NCBI RefSeq assembly: GCF_036246005.1
Contig: NZ_CP109171.1
Span: 2,034,001 to 2,098,000 of the forward strand
Direction: 5' to 3'
Length of the DNA: 64,000 nucleotides
From: Streptomyces sp. NBC_01723
GTDB taxonomy: Bacteria; Actinomycetota; Actinomycetes; Streptomycetales; Streptomycetaceae
Part shown: in pieces, positions 29,450 to 40,018 of the stretch
Layout of the letters: each line of letters begins with the position of its first letter
How positions within the stretch are numbered: the first letter of the stretch is position 1
The notes under the pieces: model-generated
Seen by the model: only the letters and a program-made list of their open reading frames with translations
Told to the model about the DNA's origin: nothing
Databases searched by the model: none
Program-made: the position numbers and the translations under genes

Positions 29450-30406
29450 TCACCCGATGGACTCCCTGATGCGCTCGGCGCCGCGCAGCCGCGCCGGAGC
29501 CGCCCGCCGGTTCTCGGCGATCTCCTCCTCGGTGGGAAGTTCGGCACCGCGCGTGAGCAGCTTGAGCCGGGGCGCGTACCGTTCGGGGACCACCGGCAGA
29601 CCGGGCGGCGCGGTGTTGGCCGCACCGGCCGCGAAGACCTGCTTGACCAGCCGGTCCTCCAGGGACTGGTAGGAGAGCACCGCGATCCGCCCGCCGACGG
29701 CGATCGCCTCTACGGCGGCCGGGATCGCCCGCTCCAGGACGGACAGCTCGCCGTTGACCTCGATGCGCAGGGCCTGGAAGGTGCGCTTGGCCGGGTTGCC
29801 GCCGGTGCGCTTGGCGGCCTGCGGGAGCGCGGCGCGGATCAGCTCCACGAGCCGGGCGCTGTTGGTGAACGGCTCCTTCTCGCGCTCGCGCACGACCGCG
29901 GACACGATCCGCTTGGCCTGCTTCTCCTCGCCGTACGCCCGCAGGATGCGGACGAGTTCGCCGGGCGGGTAGGTGTTGAGGACCTCGGCGGCGCTCATGC
30001 CGGACGTCTGGTCCATGCGCATGTCGAGCGGGGCGTCCTGGGCGTAGGCGAAGCCGCGGTCCGCCTCGTCGAGTTGCATGGAGGAGACGCCGAGGTCGAA
30101 CAGGACGCCCTGGACGCGCGGGAAGCCGAGCCGGTCGAGTACGTCGGGCAGCTCGTCGTAGACGGCGTGCACGAGGGTGGCGCGGTCGCCGTACGGGGCG
30201 AGCCGCTCGCCGGACAGGCGCAGGGCCTCCTTGTCCCGGTCGAGCGCGACGAGCCGGGCCTCCGGGAAGCGTTCGAGCAGCGCCTCGCTGTGCCCGCCGA
30301 GTCCCAGTGTGCAGTCGACGACCACGGCCCCCGGCTCCTTCAGGGCGGGCGCCAGCAGGTCCAGACACCGCTGGAGCATCACCGGGACGTGTCGACTCTG
30401 GCTCAA
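29450..30406 (-). CDS. rsmH: 16S rRNA (cytosine-1402 N4) methyltransferase
   Basis: 318 residues from a TTG start (30406). The N-terminus [15 protein letters not shown] and the SAM site [15 protein letters not shown] are diagnostic, as are [15 protein letters not shown] and the C-terminal FEDRLVK-like block [14 protein letters not shown]. It methylates the ribosomal P site. It is the first gene of the dcw cluster; no mraZ precedes it. The Shine-Dalgarno is weak, so the exact start is less certain than the gene. Confidence 0.96.
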   Translation of the reverse strand: MSQSRHVPVMLQRCLDLLAPALKEPGAVVVDCTLGLGGHSEALLERFPEARLVALDRDKEALRLSGERLAPYGDRATLVHAVYDELPDVLDRLGFPRVQGVLFDLGVSSMQLDEADRGFAYAQDAPLDMRMDQTSGMSAAEVLNTYPPGELVRILRAYGEEKQAKRIVSAVVREREKEPFTNSARLVELIRAALPQAAKRTGGNPAKRTFQALRIEVNGELSVLERAIPAAVEAIAVGGRIAVLSYQSLEDRLVKQVFAAGAANTAPPGLPVVPERYAPRLKLLTRGAELPTEEEIAENRRAAPARLRGAERIRESIG

Positions 30407-30837
30407 GTGGGGCGGCCTCTCAGGTCCGGCGCGGCGTCACGCACCGCCGGGTCCCCTCCCGCTCGCTCGTGAAGGGGAGCCCTGCCGGCGCCGGAGGCGT
30501 CGGCCGGCCGGGAGCGGGAGGAGGCCGAGCCGTACGTACGCGCCGCGCACGTGGGGAGAACTGGCGGGGCGTCGCCCAGGTCTCCGGGGAATTCAGTCCA
30601 GCAGGGAGAGCCTCGCCTCCCGCTTCGCGTCACTTTAGTCCACCCTGTCGCCCGGTCAATCAACCGGCCTGCGCGTCGCGGACGCCGCCGGACCGCGTGA
30701 ATCGGCGCGGGCCGGTACTTCACTCGCACGGAGGCACCCGTACGGGTCTGTGGAGTGGCTCACAACAAGCCTCGTTGACGTTCTTTGTCCCTCTTCACAG
30801 CGAGCCTGGCCCATCGGTGACCAGTAACGTCATGCTT
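30407..30837. other. Divergent region, rsmH/dcw promoter and carbonic anhydrase upstream
   Basis: About 430 bp without a convincing gene. The minus strand carries a good -35/-10 pair (annotated separately) with about 220 nt of leader before rsmH. The plus-strand side just before the carbonic anhydrase has no recognisable Shine-Dalgarno. mraZ and its repeated operator are not found. Confidence 0.6.
30632..30659 (-). promoter_or_regulatory. Probable vegetative promoter of the dcw operon
   Basis: Read on the minus strand: TTGACC (30654-30659), 16-bp spacer, TAAAGT (30632-30637). This is close to the HrdB consensus and correctly oriented for rsmH. Confidence 0.65.
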
Positions 30838-31359
30838 ATGACGACTTCTGCATCGGTTCCCGCAGGCTCCGCCACCGACCGGCTCGTCGAGGCGAACGCG
30901 CGCTACGCCGCCGAGTTCTCCGACGCCGAACTCGCGGGCCGCCCCGCACTCCACACCGCCGTCGTGGCCTGCATGGACGCGCGCCTGGACGTGACCGCCG
31001 CGCTCGGCCTGCGCAACGGCGACTGCCACGTCATCCGCAACGCCGGCGGCGCCGTCACCGACGACGTGATCCGTTCCCTCGCCATCAGCCAGCGGGCGCT
31101 CGGCACCACCGGCGTGGTCCTCGTGCACCACACGGCGTGCGGCATGGAGACCCTCACCGAGGACTTCCGGCACGAGCTGGAGCTGGAGGTCGGCCAGCGT
31201 CCCGTCTGGGCGGTCGAGTCCTTCCAGGACGTCGACCAGGACGTGCGCCAGTCGATCGAACGGGTGCGCACCTCGCCGTTCCTGCCGCACACCGACGACG
31301 TACGTGGTTTCGTCTACGACGTGAAGACGGGACTGCTGCGCGAGGTCACCCCCGCCTGA
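30838..31359 (+). CDS. Beta-class carbonic anhydrase
   Basis: 173 residues from the ATG at 30838 (another ATG two codons earlier). The zinc and catalytic residues are C45-x-D47-x-R49 (ACMDAR) and the HHTACGM block supplying His and Cys. The small size matches the short actinobacterial beta-carbonic anhydrases (Rv1284-like). It interconverts CO2 and bicarbonate in the cytoplasm, supporting carboxylations. No Shine-Dalgarno is seen; a leaderless or near-leaderless mRNA is possible. Confidence 0.9.
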   Translation: MTTSASVPAGSATDRLVEANARYAAEFSDAELAGRPALHTAVVACMDARLDVTAALGLRNGDCHVIRNAGGAVTDDVIRSLAISQRALGTTGVVLVHHTACGMETLTEDFRHELELEVGQRPVWAVESFQDVDQDVRQSIERVRTSPFLPHTDDVRGFVYDVKTGLLREVTPA

Positions 31360-31589
31360 TCCAAGCCCCGCAAAGGCCGCAAGGCATGACATAGCGCGGC
31401 CAGTTGTCCACAGGCGAGTGACACGAATCGGTAACGGCGGCAAGAATGCGGGAAGCGGTGTCGCACGGAACTTTTTCCGCGCGGTGTCCGTGATTCGGGG
31501 TGGGCCGGTCCGCGCGGTGCGGGACCGGCCCGGCAAGTTGGGGTACCCCCGCTTCCCGGGAAGCGCGGGGAAAGGCCGAGGAGGGCCGG

Positions 31590-32662
<1,073 letters not shown>

Positions 32663-32663
<1 letters not shown>

Positions 32664-34027
32664 TGGACGCCGGGGGGACGGACCGGTCGCACGACGACCG
32701 GGGCGAGAGCGGCGGGATCCGCACCGCCCTGACCGGTCTGACCACCCGCGGCCGCTCCTTCCTGGCCGCCGGACTCGCCGCCGCGGTCTGCGCCTACGTC
32801 CTCGGCCAGAGCGACCTGCTGCGGGTCGGGCTGCTGCTGAGTGTCCTGCCCCTGGTCTGCGCGACCGTGCTGTACCGCACGCGCTACCGGGTGGCGGGCA
32901 GCCGCCGGCTCTCCCCCGAGCGGGTGCCCGCGGGCAGCGAGGCCCGGGTGCACCTGCGCGTCGACAACGTCTCGCGGATGCCCACGGGACTGCTGATGCT
33001 CCAGGACCGGGTGCCTTACGTGCTGGGCCCCCGGCCCCGCTTCGTGCTCGACCGGGTGGAGCCGGGCGGTCGCCGCGAGGTTTCCTACCGGGTCCGCTCC
33101 GACCTGCGCGGCCGCTATCCGCTGGGCCCGCTGCAACTGCGGCTGACCGACCCGTTCGGACTGTGCGAGCTGACCCGGTCCTTCTCCACGTACGACACCC
33201 TGACCGTGATCCCGCGCGTGGAGGCGCTGCCGCCGGTGCGGCTCAGCGGCGAGGCGAAGGGGTACGGCGAGGGACGGCAGCGCACGCTCGCGCTGGCGGG
33301 CGACGACGACGTGATCCCGCGCGGGTACCGCTACGGCGACGACCTGCGCCGCGTGCACTGGCGCTCCACCGCGCGCTACGGCGAACTGATGGTGCGCCGC
33401 GAGGAGCAGCCGCAGCGCGCCCGCTGCACGGTGCTGCTGGACACCCGGGGCCTGGCCTACGAGGGCGCGGGCCCCGACTCGCCCTTCGAATGGGCGGTGT
33501 CGGGCGCGGCCTCCGTGCTGGTGCACATGCTGGAGCGGGGCTTCTCCGTCCGGCTGCTCACCGACACCGGCAACTCGGTGCCGGGCGAGGGCTCCGACGG
33601 CTTCGCGGGCGCGAGCCAGGGCACGGCCGACGCGGCCGGGCTGATGATGGACACCCTCGCGGTGATCGACCACTCCGACGGCACGAGCCTGTCCCCCGCC
33701 TACGACCTGCTGCGTGGCGGGAACGAAGGGCTGCTGGTGGCGTTCTTCGGCGACCTCGACGAGGAGCAGGCCACGGTGGCCGCCAGGATGCGGCAGCGCA
33801 GCGGCGGCGCGGTCGCCTTCGTCCTGGACAGCGGGGCCTGGGCGCGGGGACCGGCCGACGTGCCCGGTCCGTCGGACGGGAGCGAGGAGCGGCTGCGGAT
33901 GCTGCGGGAGGCCGGCTGGACCGCCGTGAGCGTTCCGTACGGCGCCACCCTGGAGGAGCTGTGGCGTCTGGCGGACCGGGAACGCACCGCCGTCGCGGCG
34001 GCGGCCGGCGGGGAGGGGACGCGATGA
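32663..34027 (+). CDS. DUF58 membrane protein
   Basis: 454 residues, ATG overlapping the moxR stop (TGATG). Two membrane segments lie near residues 32-72. The DUF58 core motif YRYGDDLRRVHWRSTARYGELMVR is near residues 215-240, and a von Willebrand-like fold is likely after it. DUF58 proteins pair with MoxR ATPases in many bacteria; their function is poorly defined. Coupling to moxR and to the transglutaminase gene (4-bp overlap) implies one complex or pathway at the membrane. Confidence 0.9.
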
Positions 34028-36414
34028 GCGGGCGGGCGCGGCTGGCGGTGTGCGCGTGGGCTGCCACCCTGATGGCGGCGTGCGCGCTGCTGCCGCTGGT
34101 CGAACCGGCGACCTGGATCCTGCAGGCCGCGGTGCTGCTGGCGGTGCAGGCCGCGGTGGGTGCGGTGGCGCGACGGGTGCCGCTGGCGCGCCCGCTGACC
34201 ATCGCCGTGCAGGCCCTGGTCACGCTGCTGCTCCTGACCCTGGTCTTCGCCCGGCAGCAGGCGTTCGCGGGGCTGATCCCCGGCCCGCAGGCCATCCAGC
34301 GCTTCGGCGACCTGCTGCAACAGGGCGGCGACGACATCGCCCGGTACGCCATCCCGGCGCCGTTGGAGTCCGACGGCATCCGGCTGATGCTGGTCGGCGG
34401 TGTCCTGGTGATCGGGCTGCTGGTGGACACCCTCGCGGTGACCTTCCGCAGCGCCGCGCCGGCCGGCCTGCCGCTGCTCGCGCTGTATTCGGTGGCCGCG
34501 GGGCTGTCCGAGGGCGGCGCCGACTGGCTGTGGTTCCTGGTGGCGGCGGTCGGCTATCTGACGTTGCTGCTGGCGGAGGGGCGGGACCGGCTCTCGCAGT
34601 GGGGCCGGGTCTTCGGCGGTGCGGCGCGCGCTCCGGGCGCCGAGCAGGGCGGCGCGGTCGCCCCGGTCCGCACCGGACGGCGGATCGGCGCGTTCGCGCT
34701 GGGCGTCGCCCTGGTGGTGCCGCTCGCCCTGCCCGCGATGAACGGCGGGCTGCTGGACAGCGCCCGGACGGGCGTCGGTTCCGGGACCGGGGGCGGCGGC
34801 ACGATCTCGGCGGTGAACCCGCTGGTCTCCCTGCGGGACAGTCTCAACGTCGACGAGAACCGGCAGGTCCTCTCCGTCCAGACGGACTCGAACAACCTGT
34901 CGGACCTCTACCTGCGCATCGTGTCCCTGGACGACTTCGACGGCACCACCTGGAAGCCGTCCAAGCGGCAGATCACCGCCGTACCGGACGGCTCGTTCCC
35001 CACCCCCGTCGGCCTGGGCCCCGACGTCCGGCGCAGCGAGACCCGGACCTTCATCTCGGCCGCGGACTGGTACGCGCAGGACTGGCTGCCGATGCCGTAC
35101 CCGCCCACCGGCGTGCGCGTCGCGGGGAACTGGCGGTACGAACCGGTCGGCATGACCCTGGTCGGCGACCACGGCCAGAACACCCGCGGGCTGAAGTACG
35201 AGGTGCGGAGCCTGAACGTGCAGCCGACGGCGGAGCAGCTCGCCGCCGCGCCGTCGCCGTCGACCGCGCTGAAGCGCGAGTACACGCAGTTGCCGGACTC
35301 GCTGCCCGACCTGGTCTCCAGGACCGCCCGCGAGGTCACCGCCGGCGCGGCGAACCCCTACGAGCAGGCGGTCAAGCTCCAGGAGTACTTCGCGGTCAAC
35401 GGCGGTTTCGAGTACGACACCGAGGTCAGCGTCGGCAGTGGCTCGGAGGCGATCGCCCGTTTCCTGAGGGACAAGGAGGGCTTCTGCGTCCACTTCTCCT
35501 TCGCCATGGCGGCGATGGCCCGGTCCCTGGGCATTCCGGCCAGGGTCGCGGTGGGCTTCGCGCCGGGCTCCCCGCAGGCGGACGGTTCGGTGTCGGTGGG
35601 GCTGCGGGACGCGCACGCCTGGCCCGAGGTGTACTTCGAGGGCGTGGGCTGGACCCGCTTCGAGCCGACGCCGACGCGTGGCTCGACCCCGGCGTACACC
35701 GTGCCGGACACGCCGGGCAGTTCGGTGCCGGACCCGGCCCTTCCGTCGCAGGACAGCGAGACGGAGCCGTCCGCGGCGCCGTCGACGAGCGAGAGCTGCT
35801 CGGCGCAGGACAAGAAGCTGGACGCCTGCGACACCGAGTCCGCGCTGCCCGTGCCCGTCTCGGACGACGGCGGCCCGAAGTGGTACGAGGCGCCGGCCTG
35901 GGCGCTGGCGGGTCTCCTGGTGCTGCTGATCCCGCTGTCGCCGATGCTGTGGCGCCTGCGTACCCGGGCCAGGCGGCTGGGGGCGCACGGCCGCGCCGAG
36001 GCGGACGCGGGTCCGCACACCCTGGCGGTCTGGCAGGAGCTGGCCGATACGGCGTGGGACCACGGGATCCCGCCGGAGGAGGCGCAGACGCCCCGCAAGG
36101 CGGCGGCCCGGATCGTCCGGCTGGGCCGGCTCGATCCGACGGCCGCTGCGGCGGTGCACCGGGTCGCGGACGCGGTGGAGCAGGTCCTCTACGCGCCGCG
36201 ACCGCGCCTGACGGCGGGGCTCGCCGAGGACGTCAGGCTCGCGACGGCCGGTCTGCGGGCGGCGGTCGGCCGCCGCACGCGGCTGCGCGCACGGATCGCC
36301 CCGCGTTCGACCGTACGGGTGGCCTGGGCGCTCTCGGACCGGTGGACGGCTCTGAAGCGGCGGGCCGCGGCGGCGCGGCCGGCCCTGCGGAAGACGACGG
36401 GGCAGCAGGGCTGA
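34024..36414 (+). CDS. Transglutaminase-like membrane protein (TgpA type)
   Basis: 796 residues from the ATG at 34024 (ATGA overlap with the DUF58 gene). The N-terminal about 235 residues hold six or so membrane segments. The external part contains the transglutaminase-like core: the Cys in EGFCVHFSFAMAAMARSLGIPARVAVGF, the His and Asp in RDAHAWPEVYFEGVGWTRFEP. Another membrane segment (about 620-645) precedes a cytoplasmic tail. Related TgpA of Pseudomonas is an essential periplasmic-facing enzyme. The substrate here is unknown; a wall or cell-surface protein is the natural guess given the nearby dcw genes. Confidence 0.9.
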   Translation: MSGRARLAVCAWAATLMAACALLPLVEPATWILQAAVLLAVQAAVGAVARRVPLARPLTIAVQALVTLLLLTLVFARQQAFAGLIPGPQAIQRFGDLLQQGGDDIARYAIPAPLESDGIRLMLVGGVLVIGLLVDTLAVTFRSAAPAGLPLLALYSVAAGLSEGGADWLWFLVAAVGYLTLLLAEGRDRLSQWGRVFGGAARAPGAEQGGAVAPVRTGRRIGAFALGVALVVPLALPAMNGGLLDSARTGVGSGTGGGGTISAVNPLVSLRDSLNVDENRQVLSVQTDSNNLSDLYLRIVSLDDFDGTTWKPSKRQITAVPDGSFPTPVGLGPDVRRSETRTFISAADWYAQDWLPMPYPPTGVRVAGNWRYEPVGMTLVGDHGQNTRGLKYEVRSLNVQPTAEQLAAAPSPSTALKREYTQLPDSLPDLVSRTAREVTAGAANPYEQAVKLQEYFAVNGGFEYDTEVSVGSGSEAIARFLRDKEGFCVHFSFAMAAMARSLGIPARVAVGFAPGSPQADGSVSVGLRDAHAWPEVYFEGVGWTRFEPTPTRGSTPAYTVPDTPGSSVPDPALPSQDSETEPSAAPSTSESCSAQDKKLDACDTESALPVPVSDDGGPKWYEAPAWALAGLLVLLIPLSPMLWRLRTRARRLGAHGRAEADAGPHTLAVWQELADTAWDHGIPPEEAQTPRKAAARIVRLGRLDPTAAAAVHRVADAVEQVLYAPRPRLTAGLAEDVRLATAGLRAAVGRRTRLRARIAPRSTVRVAWALSDRWTALKRRAAAARPALRKTTGQQG

Positions 36415-36462
36415 GGGAGAGGCGCCGGGGTGGCACGGGCCGTGCGGGGAGACCCGCCGGCC

Positions 36463-36502
36463 GCGCGTAGGGACACGTGAGCGCGCGTAGGGACACGTGA
36501 GG
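36463..36502. repeat. Two tandem copies of a 20-bp unit
   Basis: 36463-36482 and 36483-36502 differ only in the last base. Each contains CACGTG. The second copy runs into the terminator hairpin that follows. Confidence 0.8.
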
Positions 36503-36536
36503 GGGTGACCACCCGGTCGGTGGTCACCCCCTCACG
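36496..36536. terminator. 18-bp perfect hairpin between convergent genes
   Basis: Arms 36496-36513 and 36519-36536, loop CGGTC. It lies between the stop codons of the transglutaminase gene (36414) and the DUF3040 gene (36569), so it can terminate both. Confidence 0.85.
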
Positions 36537-36568
36537 CGGATGTCCTGGTGAGCGGTTGCCCGGGCGCG

Positions 36569-36973
36569 CTACTGGCCGCCCTGCTGCTCATCCCTGCGGC
36601 GCTGCCAGCGTTCGTCGATGCGGTCCATCATCGAGCGTTTCTGGCGTTGCTGGCGGCCCGCGGTCTGTGGTCCGGCACCGGCAGCCGGCTGCTCGCCCGG
36701 CTTGGGGGCCTTGCGCCAGCCGGTCACGGCGAGCACGGCGCAACCCAGCATCACCAGGAAGCCCACCACGCTGAGCCACACCTGCTGGGCGACCATACCG
36801 GCCATGAGGAGCGCAATACCTACGAGGAAGCCCGCGACCGCCTGGTAGACCCGTCGCCGGGTGTACGTACGCAGCCCGCTTCCCTCGAGCGCTGTCGCGA
36901 ACTTGGGATCTTCGGCGTACAGCGCTCGCTCCATTTGCTCGAGCATGCGCTGCTCGTGCTCCGAGAGCGGCAC
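36569..36973 (-). CDS. DUF3040 membrane protein
   Basis: 134 residues from a GTG start. MPLSEHEQRMLEQMERALYAEDPKFA is the DUF3040 signature. Two membrane segments follow (about 42-85), then a basic Gln/Arg-rich tail. The family is found in actinobacteria and its function is unknown. A GAGGAGG ribosome binding site lies before the start. Confidence 0.9.
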   Translation of the reverse strand: MPLSEHEQRMLEQMERALYAEDPKFATALEGSGLRTYTRRRVYQAVAGFLVGIALLMAGMVAQQVWLSVVGFLVMLGCAVLAVTGWRKAPKPGEQPAAGAGPQTAGRQQRQKRSMMDRIDERWQRRRDEQQGGQ

Positions 36974-37174
36974 GGAGTCCTCCTCATCGTGCAGTCGCCG
37001 GGGCGACCCGGGGGGGTCCCTTCAGGATAGGCAGGGAATCGCCCCCGTGAAACCCGCCCCTCTGCGCCAATTGGCCAACCGGACTCCGTCATGGCCGTGC
37101 CGGCTCGCTGAAGTTCCCATTCCCCAGCGGCCGACCCGTCATGCCGGGCCGTCTCCCTCGATCATACGGCGAGT

Positions 37175-37193
37175 GGCCCCCGTTCGGGGGGCC
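37175..37193 (-). terminator. Short G+C hairpin downstream of the methyltransferase gene
   Basis: GGCCCCC (37175-37181) pairs with GGGGGCC (37187-37193). It lies about 60 bp beyond the methyltransferase stop on the minus strand. There is no U-run. Confidence 0.5.
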
Positions 37194-37251
37194 TGTGGCG
37201 TACTCCATGTGCAGTCGCGCCCCTGATCAGCGGCGTACCCCACCGGGTTGC

Positions 37252-38055
37252 TCAGGTCTCGTCGGTCCCTGCGGTCTCACCGAGCACATGAAGCTGCGTG
37301 GCCACAGAATGGAAGGCGGCGAGTTCGGCCGCCGCGGCCTCCAGCTTCAACAGGGCGTCCATGGCGCCGGGCTCGGTGTCCACCAGCACGCCGGGAACGA
37401 GGTCGGCGAAGACCCGTACACCGTGGACCGCGCCGATCCGCAGCCCCGCGGCCTCGACCAGCCCGGTGAGCTGTTCGGCGGTGAACCGGCGGGGCACGGG
37501 GTCACCCGCGCCCCAGCGGCCGTTCGGGTCGTCCAGGGCCTGCCGGGCCTCCGTGAAGTGCCCGGCGAGGGCGCGCGCGAGCACGGCGCCGCCCAGGCCC
37601 GCGGCGAGCAGGCTGAGGACGCCCTCGGCGCGCAGGGCGGCGACCACGTTGCGGACGCCCTCGGCGGGGTCGTCCACGTACTCCAGGACGCCGTGGCACA
37701 GCACCACGTCGTAGCCGCCGCGCTCGACCACGTCGAAGAGGCCGTGGGCGTCCCCCTGGACGCCTCGCACGCGGTCGGCGACGTCGGCCTCGGCGGCGCG
37801 GCGCTCCAGGGCGAACAGGGCGTTGGGGCTCGGGTCGACGACGGTGACGCGGTGGCCGAGGCGGGCCACCGGCACCGCGAAGTTGCCGCTGCCGCCGCCG
37901 GTGTCGAGGACGTCCAGCGCTTGGCGGCCCGTGGCCTTCACCCGGCGGTCCAGGGCGTCCTGGAGGACGTCCCAGACCACGGCGGTGCGCAGGGCCGCCC
38001 GGGAGCGCGAGGGCTCGGAGCGCGGCGACGCGGGGTTCGGGCTCGGGTCCGGCAC
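37252..38055 (-). CDS. SAM-dependent methyltransferase
   Basis: 267 residues from the GTG at 38055, selected because GAGGAG lies 9 nt upstream; the frame is open further but with unlikely composition. The class I fold is clear: VLDTGGGSGNFAVPVARLGHRVTVVDPSP (motif I and the acidic residue after strand 2), GDAHGL, and DVVLCHGVLEYVDDP (motif post-I). The substrate is unknown. It is on the same strand as, and 153 bp downstream of, the SAV_6107-type gene. Confidence 0.85.
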   Translation of the reverse strand: MPDPSPNPASPRSEPSRSRAALRTAVVWDVLQDALDRRVKATGRQALDVLDTGGGSGNFAVPVARLGHRVTVVDPSPNALFALERRAAEADVADRVRGVQGDAHGLFDVVERGGYDVVLCHGVLEYVDDPAEGVRNVVAALRAEGVLSLLAAGLGGAVLARALAGHFTEARQALDDPNGRWGAGDPVPRRFTAEQLTGLVEAAGLRIGAVHGVRVFADLVPGVLVDTEPGAMDALLKLEAAAAELAAFHSVATQLHVLGETAGTDET

Positions 38056-38208
38056 GGCAGTCGACTCCTCGGCGCGGCACCGCCTCGGACTCGGGCGGAG
38101 CGAACGGGCTGCCGCCCCCGCCCGGCGTGGGAAGGGGGAGGCTTCAGGCGCCTCCCACCCTATTGCCTCCGCCGCGCCCACAAGGTGGCGCCCGGCGCCC
38201 CGCGCTGC

Positions 38209-38757
38209 TCATCCCGTGTCCGGCAGGTCGGGATCCGGCTGGTCCGTGTCGGGGCGGGGCTGGGGCAGGACCGGCTGGAGTACCAGCATCCGCTCCACGA
38301 GGCGCAGGAACATCGCCACGTCGCGTATCAGGTCGTCGGCGTCCCGGCGGCCCGCCGCACCCTGGATGCCCGCCTCGGCCCGGGCCCGGCGCCGGGCGCC
38401 CGCGGCGAACAGGGCGCTCCAGTCGGACAGCTCGGGCGCTATCTCGGGGAGCACCTCCCAGGCGCTGCGGATGCGGGCGCGGCCCCGCGGGGTGGTCTCG
38501 GGGCGGCCCCGCGCGGCGAGGACCGCGGCCGCGGTGCGCAGGGCGGCGAGGTGGGCCGTCGCGTAACGCTCGTTCGGCGTCGCGAGGGTGGTGGCCTCCT
38601 CCAGGCCGGCGCGGGCCTGGGCGAGGAGGTCGAGGGCGGCGGGCGGGGCGGTCGCCCGGCGGAGCACCGGGTGCACGTCGCTCGCCGGGCCGGTCAGTGA
38701 GGGTGCAGGGCCGGCTGCGCGGCGCCGCCGGGAGGCGGCTGCGAACGAGTGGGCCAT
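38209..38757 (-). CDS. SAV_6107-family HEPN-like protein
   Basis: 182 residues from the ATG at 38757, with a strong GACAGGAGG ribosome binding site. The helical core (about 45-165) has LLAQARAGLEEATTLATPNERYATAHLAALRTAAAVLAARG and the DADDLIRDVAMFLRLVERML block, which I recognise as the actinobacterial SAV_6107 HEPN family. No catalytic RxxxxH nuclease motif is evident. Function is unknown. It is divergently transcribed from the TetR gene. Confidence 0.8.
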   Translation of the reverse strand: MAHSFAAASRRRRAAGPAPSLTGPASDVHPVLRRATAPPAALDLLAQARAGLEEATTLATPNERYATAHLAALRTAAAVLAARGRPETTPRGRARIRSAWEVLPEIAPELSDWSALFAAGARRRARAEAGIQGAAGRRDADDLIRDVAMFLRLVERMLVLQPVLPQPRPDTDQPDPDLPDTG

Positions 38758-38941
38758 GACGATCCTCCTGTCGTCTCCTGGACGGCACGTCCTGGCAGGA
38801 GGTGCCGTATGTGCCCATCGTGAGGTATGGCACTGACAATCCGTTCTGACCTGGACTTTTGATTCGAGCGAGCGTTCGGGTGGGCCGGTGGGCGGGCCCT
38901 GCGGTGACCGCGGCGCGAGCGGTGCTGTGAGAATCTGGACC

Positions 38942-39571
38942 ATGGAAAGCAGCAGCACCGCCGCGCCGGGCAGCAGCCGTCGCGAGGCCACCCGGCAGAA
39001 GCTGTACGAGGCGGCCGTCACCCTCATCGCCGAGCAGGGTTTCTCCGCCACCACCGTGGACGAGATCGCCGAGCGGGCCGGCGTCGCGAAGGGCACGGTC
39101 TACTACAACTTCGCCAGCAAGGCCGTCCTCTTCGAGGAGCTGCTGCGGCACGGCGTCGGACTGCTCACCGCCTCGCTGCGGGAGGCGGCGGAGCGGACGG
39201 CGCGGGAGGGCCGCGGCCGGGTCGACGCCCTGGACGCGATGATCCGCGCGGGGCTCGTGTTCATCGACCGCTACCCGGCCTTCACCCAGCTGTACGTGGC
39301 CGAGCTGTGGCGCACCAACCGAGCCTGGCAGTCGACTCTGCTGGTGGTCCGGCAGGAGGCCGTGGCGGTGGTGGAGGGCGTGCTGCGCGAGGGCGTGGCG
39401 AGCGGGGAGTTCAGCGACGGCATCGACGTGCCGCTGACCGCCGCCGCGCTGGTGGGCATGGTGCTGGTGGCCGCGCTGGACTGGCAGTCGTTCCAGCCGG
39501 AGCGCTCCCTGGACGACGTGCACGCCGCGCTGTCGCGGCTGCTCCACGGGCGGGTGAGCGGCCGCCCCTGA
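38942..39571 (+). CDS. TetR-family transcriptional regulator
   Basis: 209 residues from the ATG at 38942. The N-terminal helix-turn-helix is canonical: TRQKLYEAAVTLIAEQGFSATTVDEIAERAGVAKGTVYYNF (about residues 18-58). The C-terminal ligand/dimer domain is variable, so the inducer is unknown. An imperfect palindrome CGAGCGAGCGTTCG (38865-38878) in the 184-bp divergent region is a candidate operator for itself and the SAV_6107-type gene. Confidence 0.92.
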   Translation: MESSSTAAPGSSRREATRQKLYEAAVTLIAEQGFSATTVDEIAERAGVAKGTVYYNFASKAVLFEELLRHGVGLLTASLREAAERTAREGRGRVDALDAMIRAGLVFIDRYPAFTQLYVAELWRTNRAWQSTLLVVRQEAVAVVEGVLREGVASGEFSDGIDVPLTAAALVGMVLVAALDWQSFQPERSLDDVHAALSRLLHGRVSGRP

Positions 39572-40018
39572 GCCGCCGCCCGCACACGAAGAACGCCGGC
39601 CCGTGGTGGCCGCGTCCCCCGCGGGCCGCCGTCGGACCGGCGCCTTCTCCTGCTCCCCCTACGTCCCCCCGTCCGGAACCCCCGTGGCCGGTCGTTCCCC
39701 CGGGTTCCCCCGTGCCTCGCTCCCGCCGACCGCAGTCGGCGGAAGGAGCGGATCGCGGGCCCGGCTCCGTTCCGGCACCCCGTGTCGCCGGTACCGGAGC
39801 CGCGCCCCTCTCCGTGCCTCCACTCTCTCGTTCCAGCAGGTCGGGGCCCATCCGCGCGCATACTCATCTACGCGGCTAGGTACGGGTACTCAGTCCTGCG
39901 CACCCCGGCTCACGGCAGCGCCCTGTCCACTGGTCACCCGGGCGTCCGTCGAGGTACTCGCACGAGGCGGGAGCAGGCCGGAGGAGGACTGTCGGTGGGG
40001 GCGGATAGAGTCCCTGGC
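39572..40018. other. 447-bp gap, no convincing gene
   Basis: The sequence has high G+C and weak codon periodicity. Open frames on both strands have Arg/Gly/Pro-rich untypical translations. The only local structure I see is a more A+T-rich patch (about 39856-39895) with TACTCA at 39861-39866 and again at 39887-39892. Confidence 0.5.

Noticed and set aside
30407..30837. Search for mraZ upstream of rsmH
   Set aside because: No frame in this region encodes an AbrB-like double-psi barrel, and no GTGG repeats typical of MraZ operators were found.
39411..39867. Minus-strand open frames in the gap before the desaturase-like gene
   Set aside because: The translations are Arg/Gly/Pro-rich, no ribosome binding site or motif is seen, and they overlap the TetR gene.
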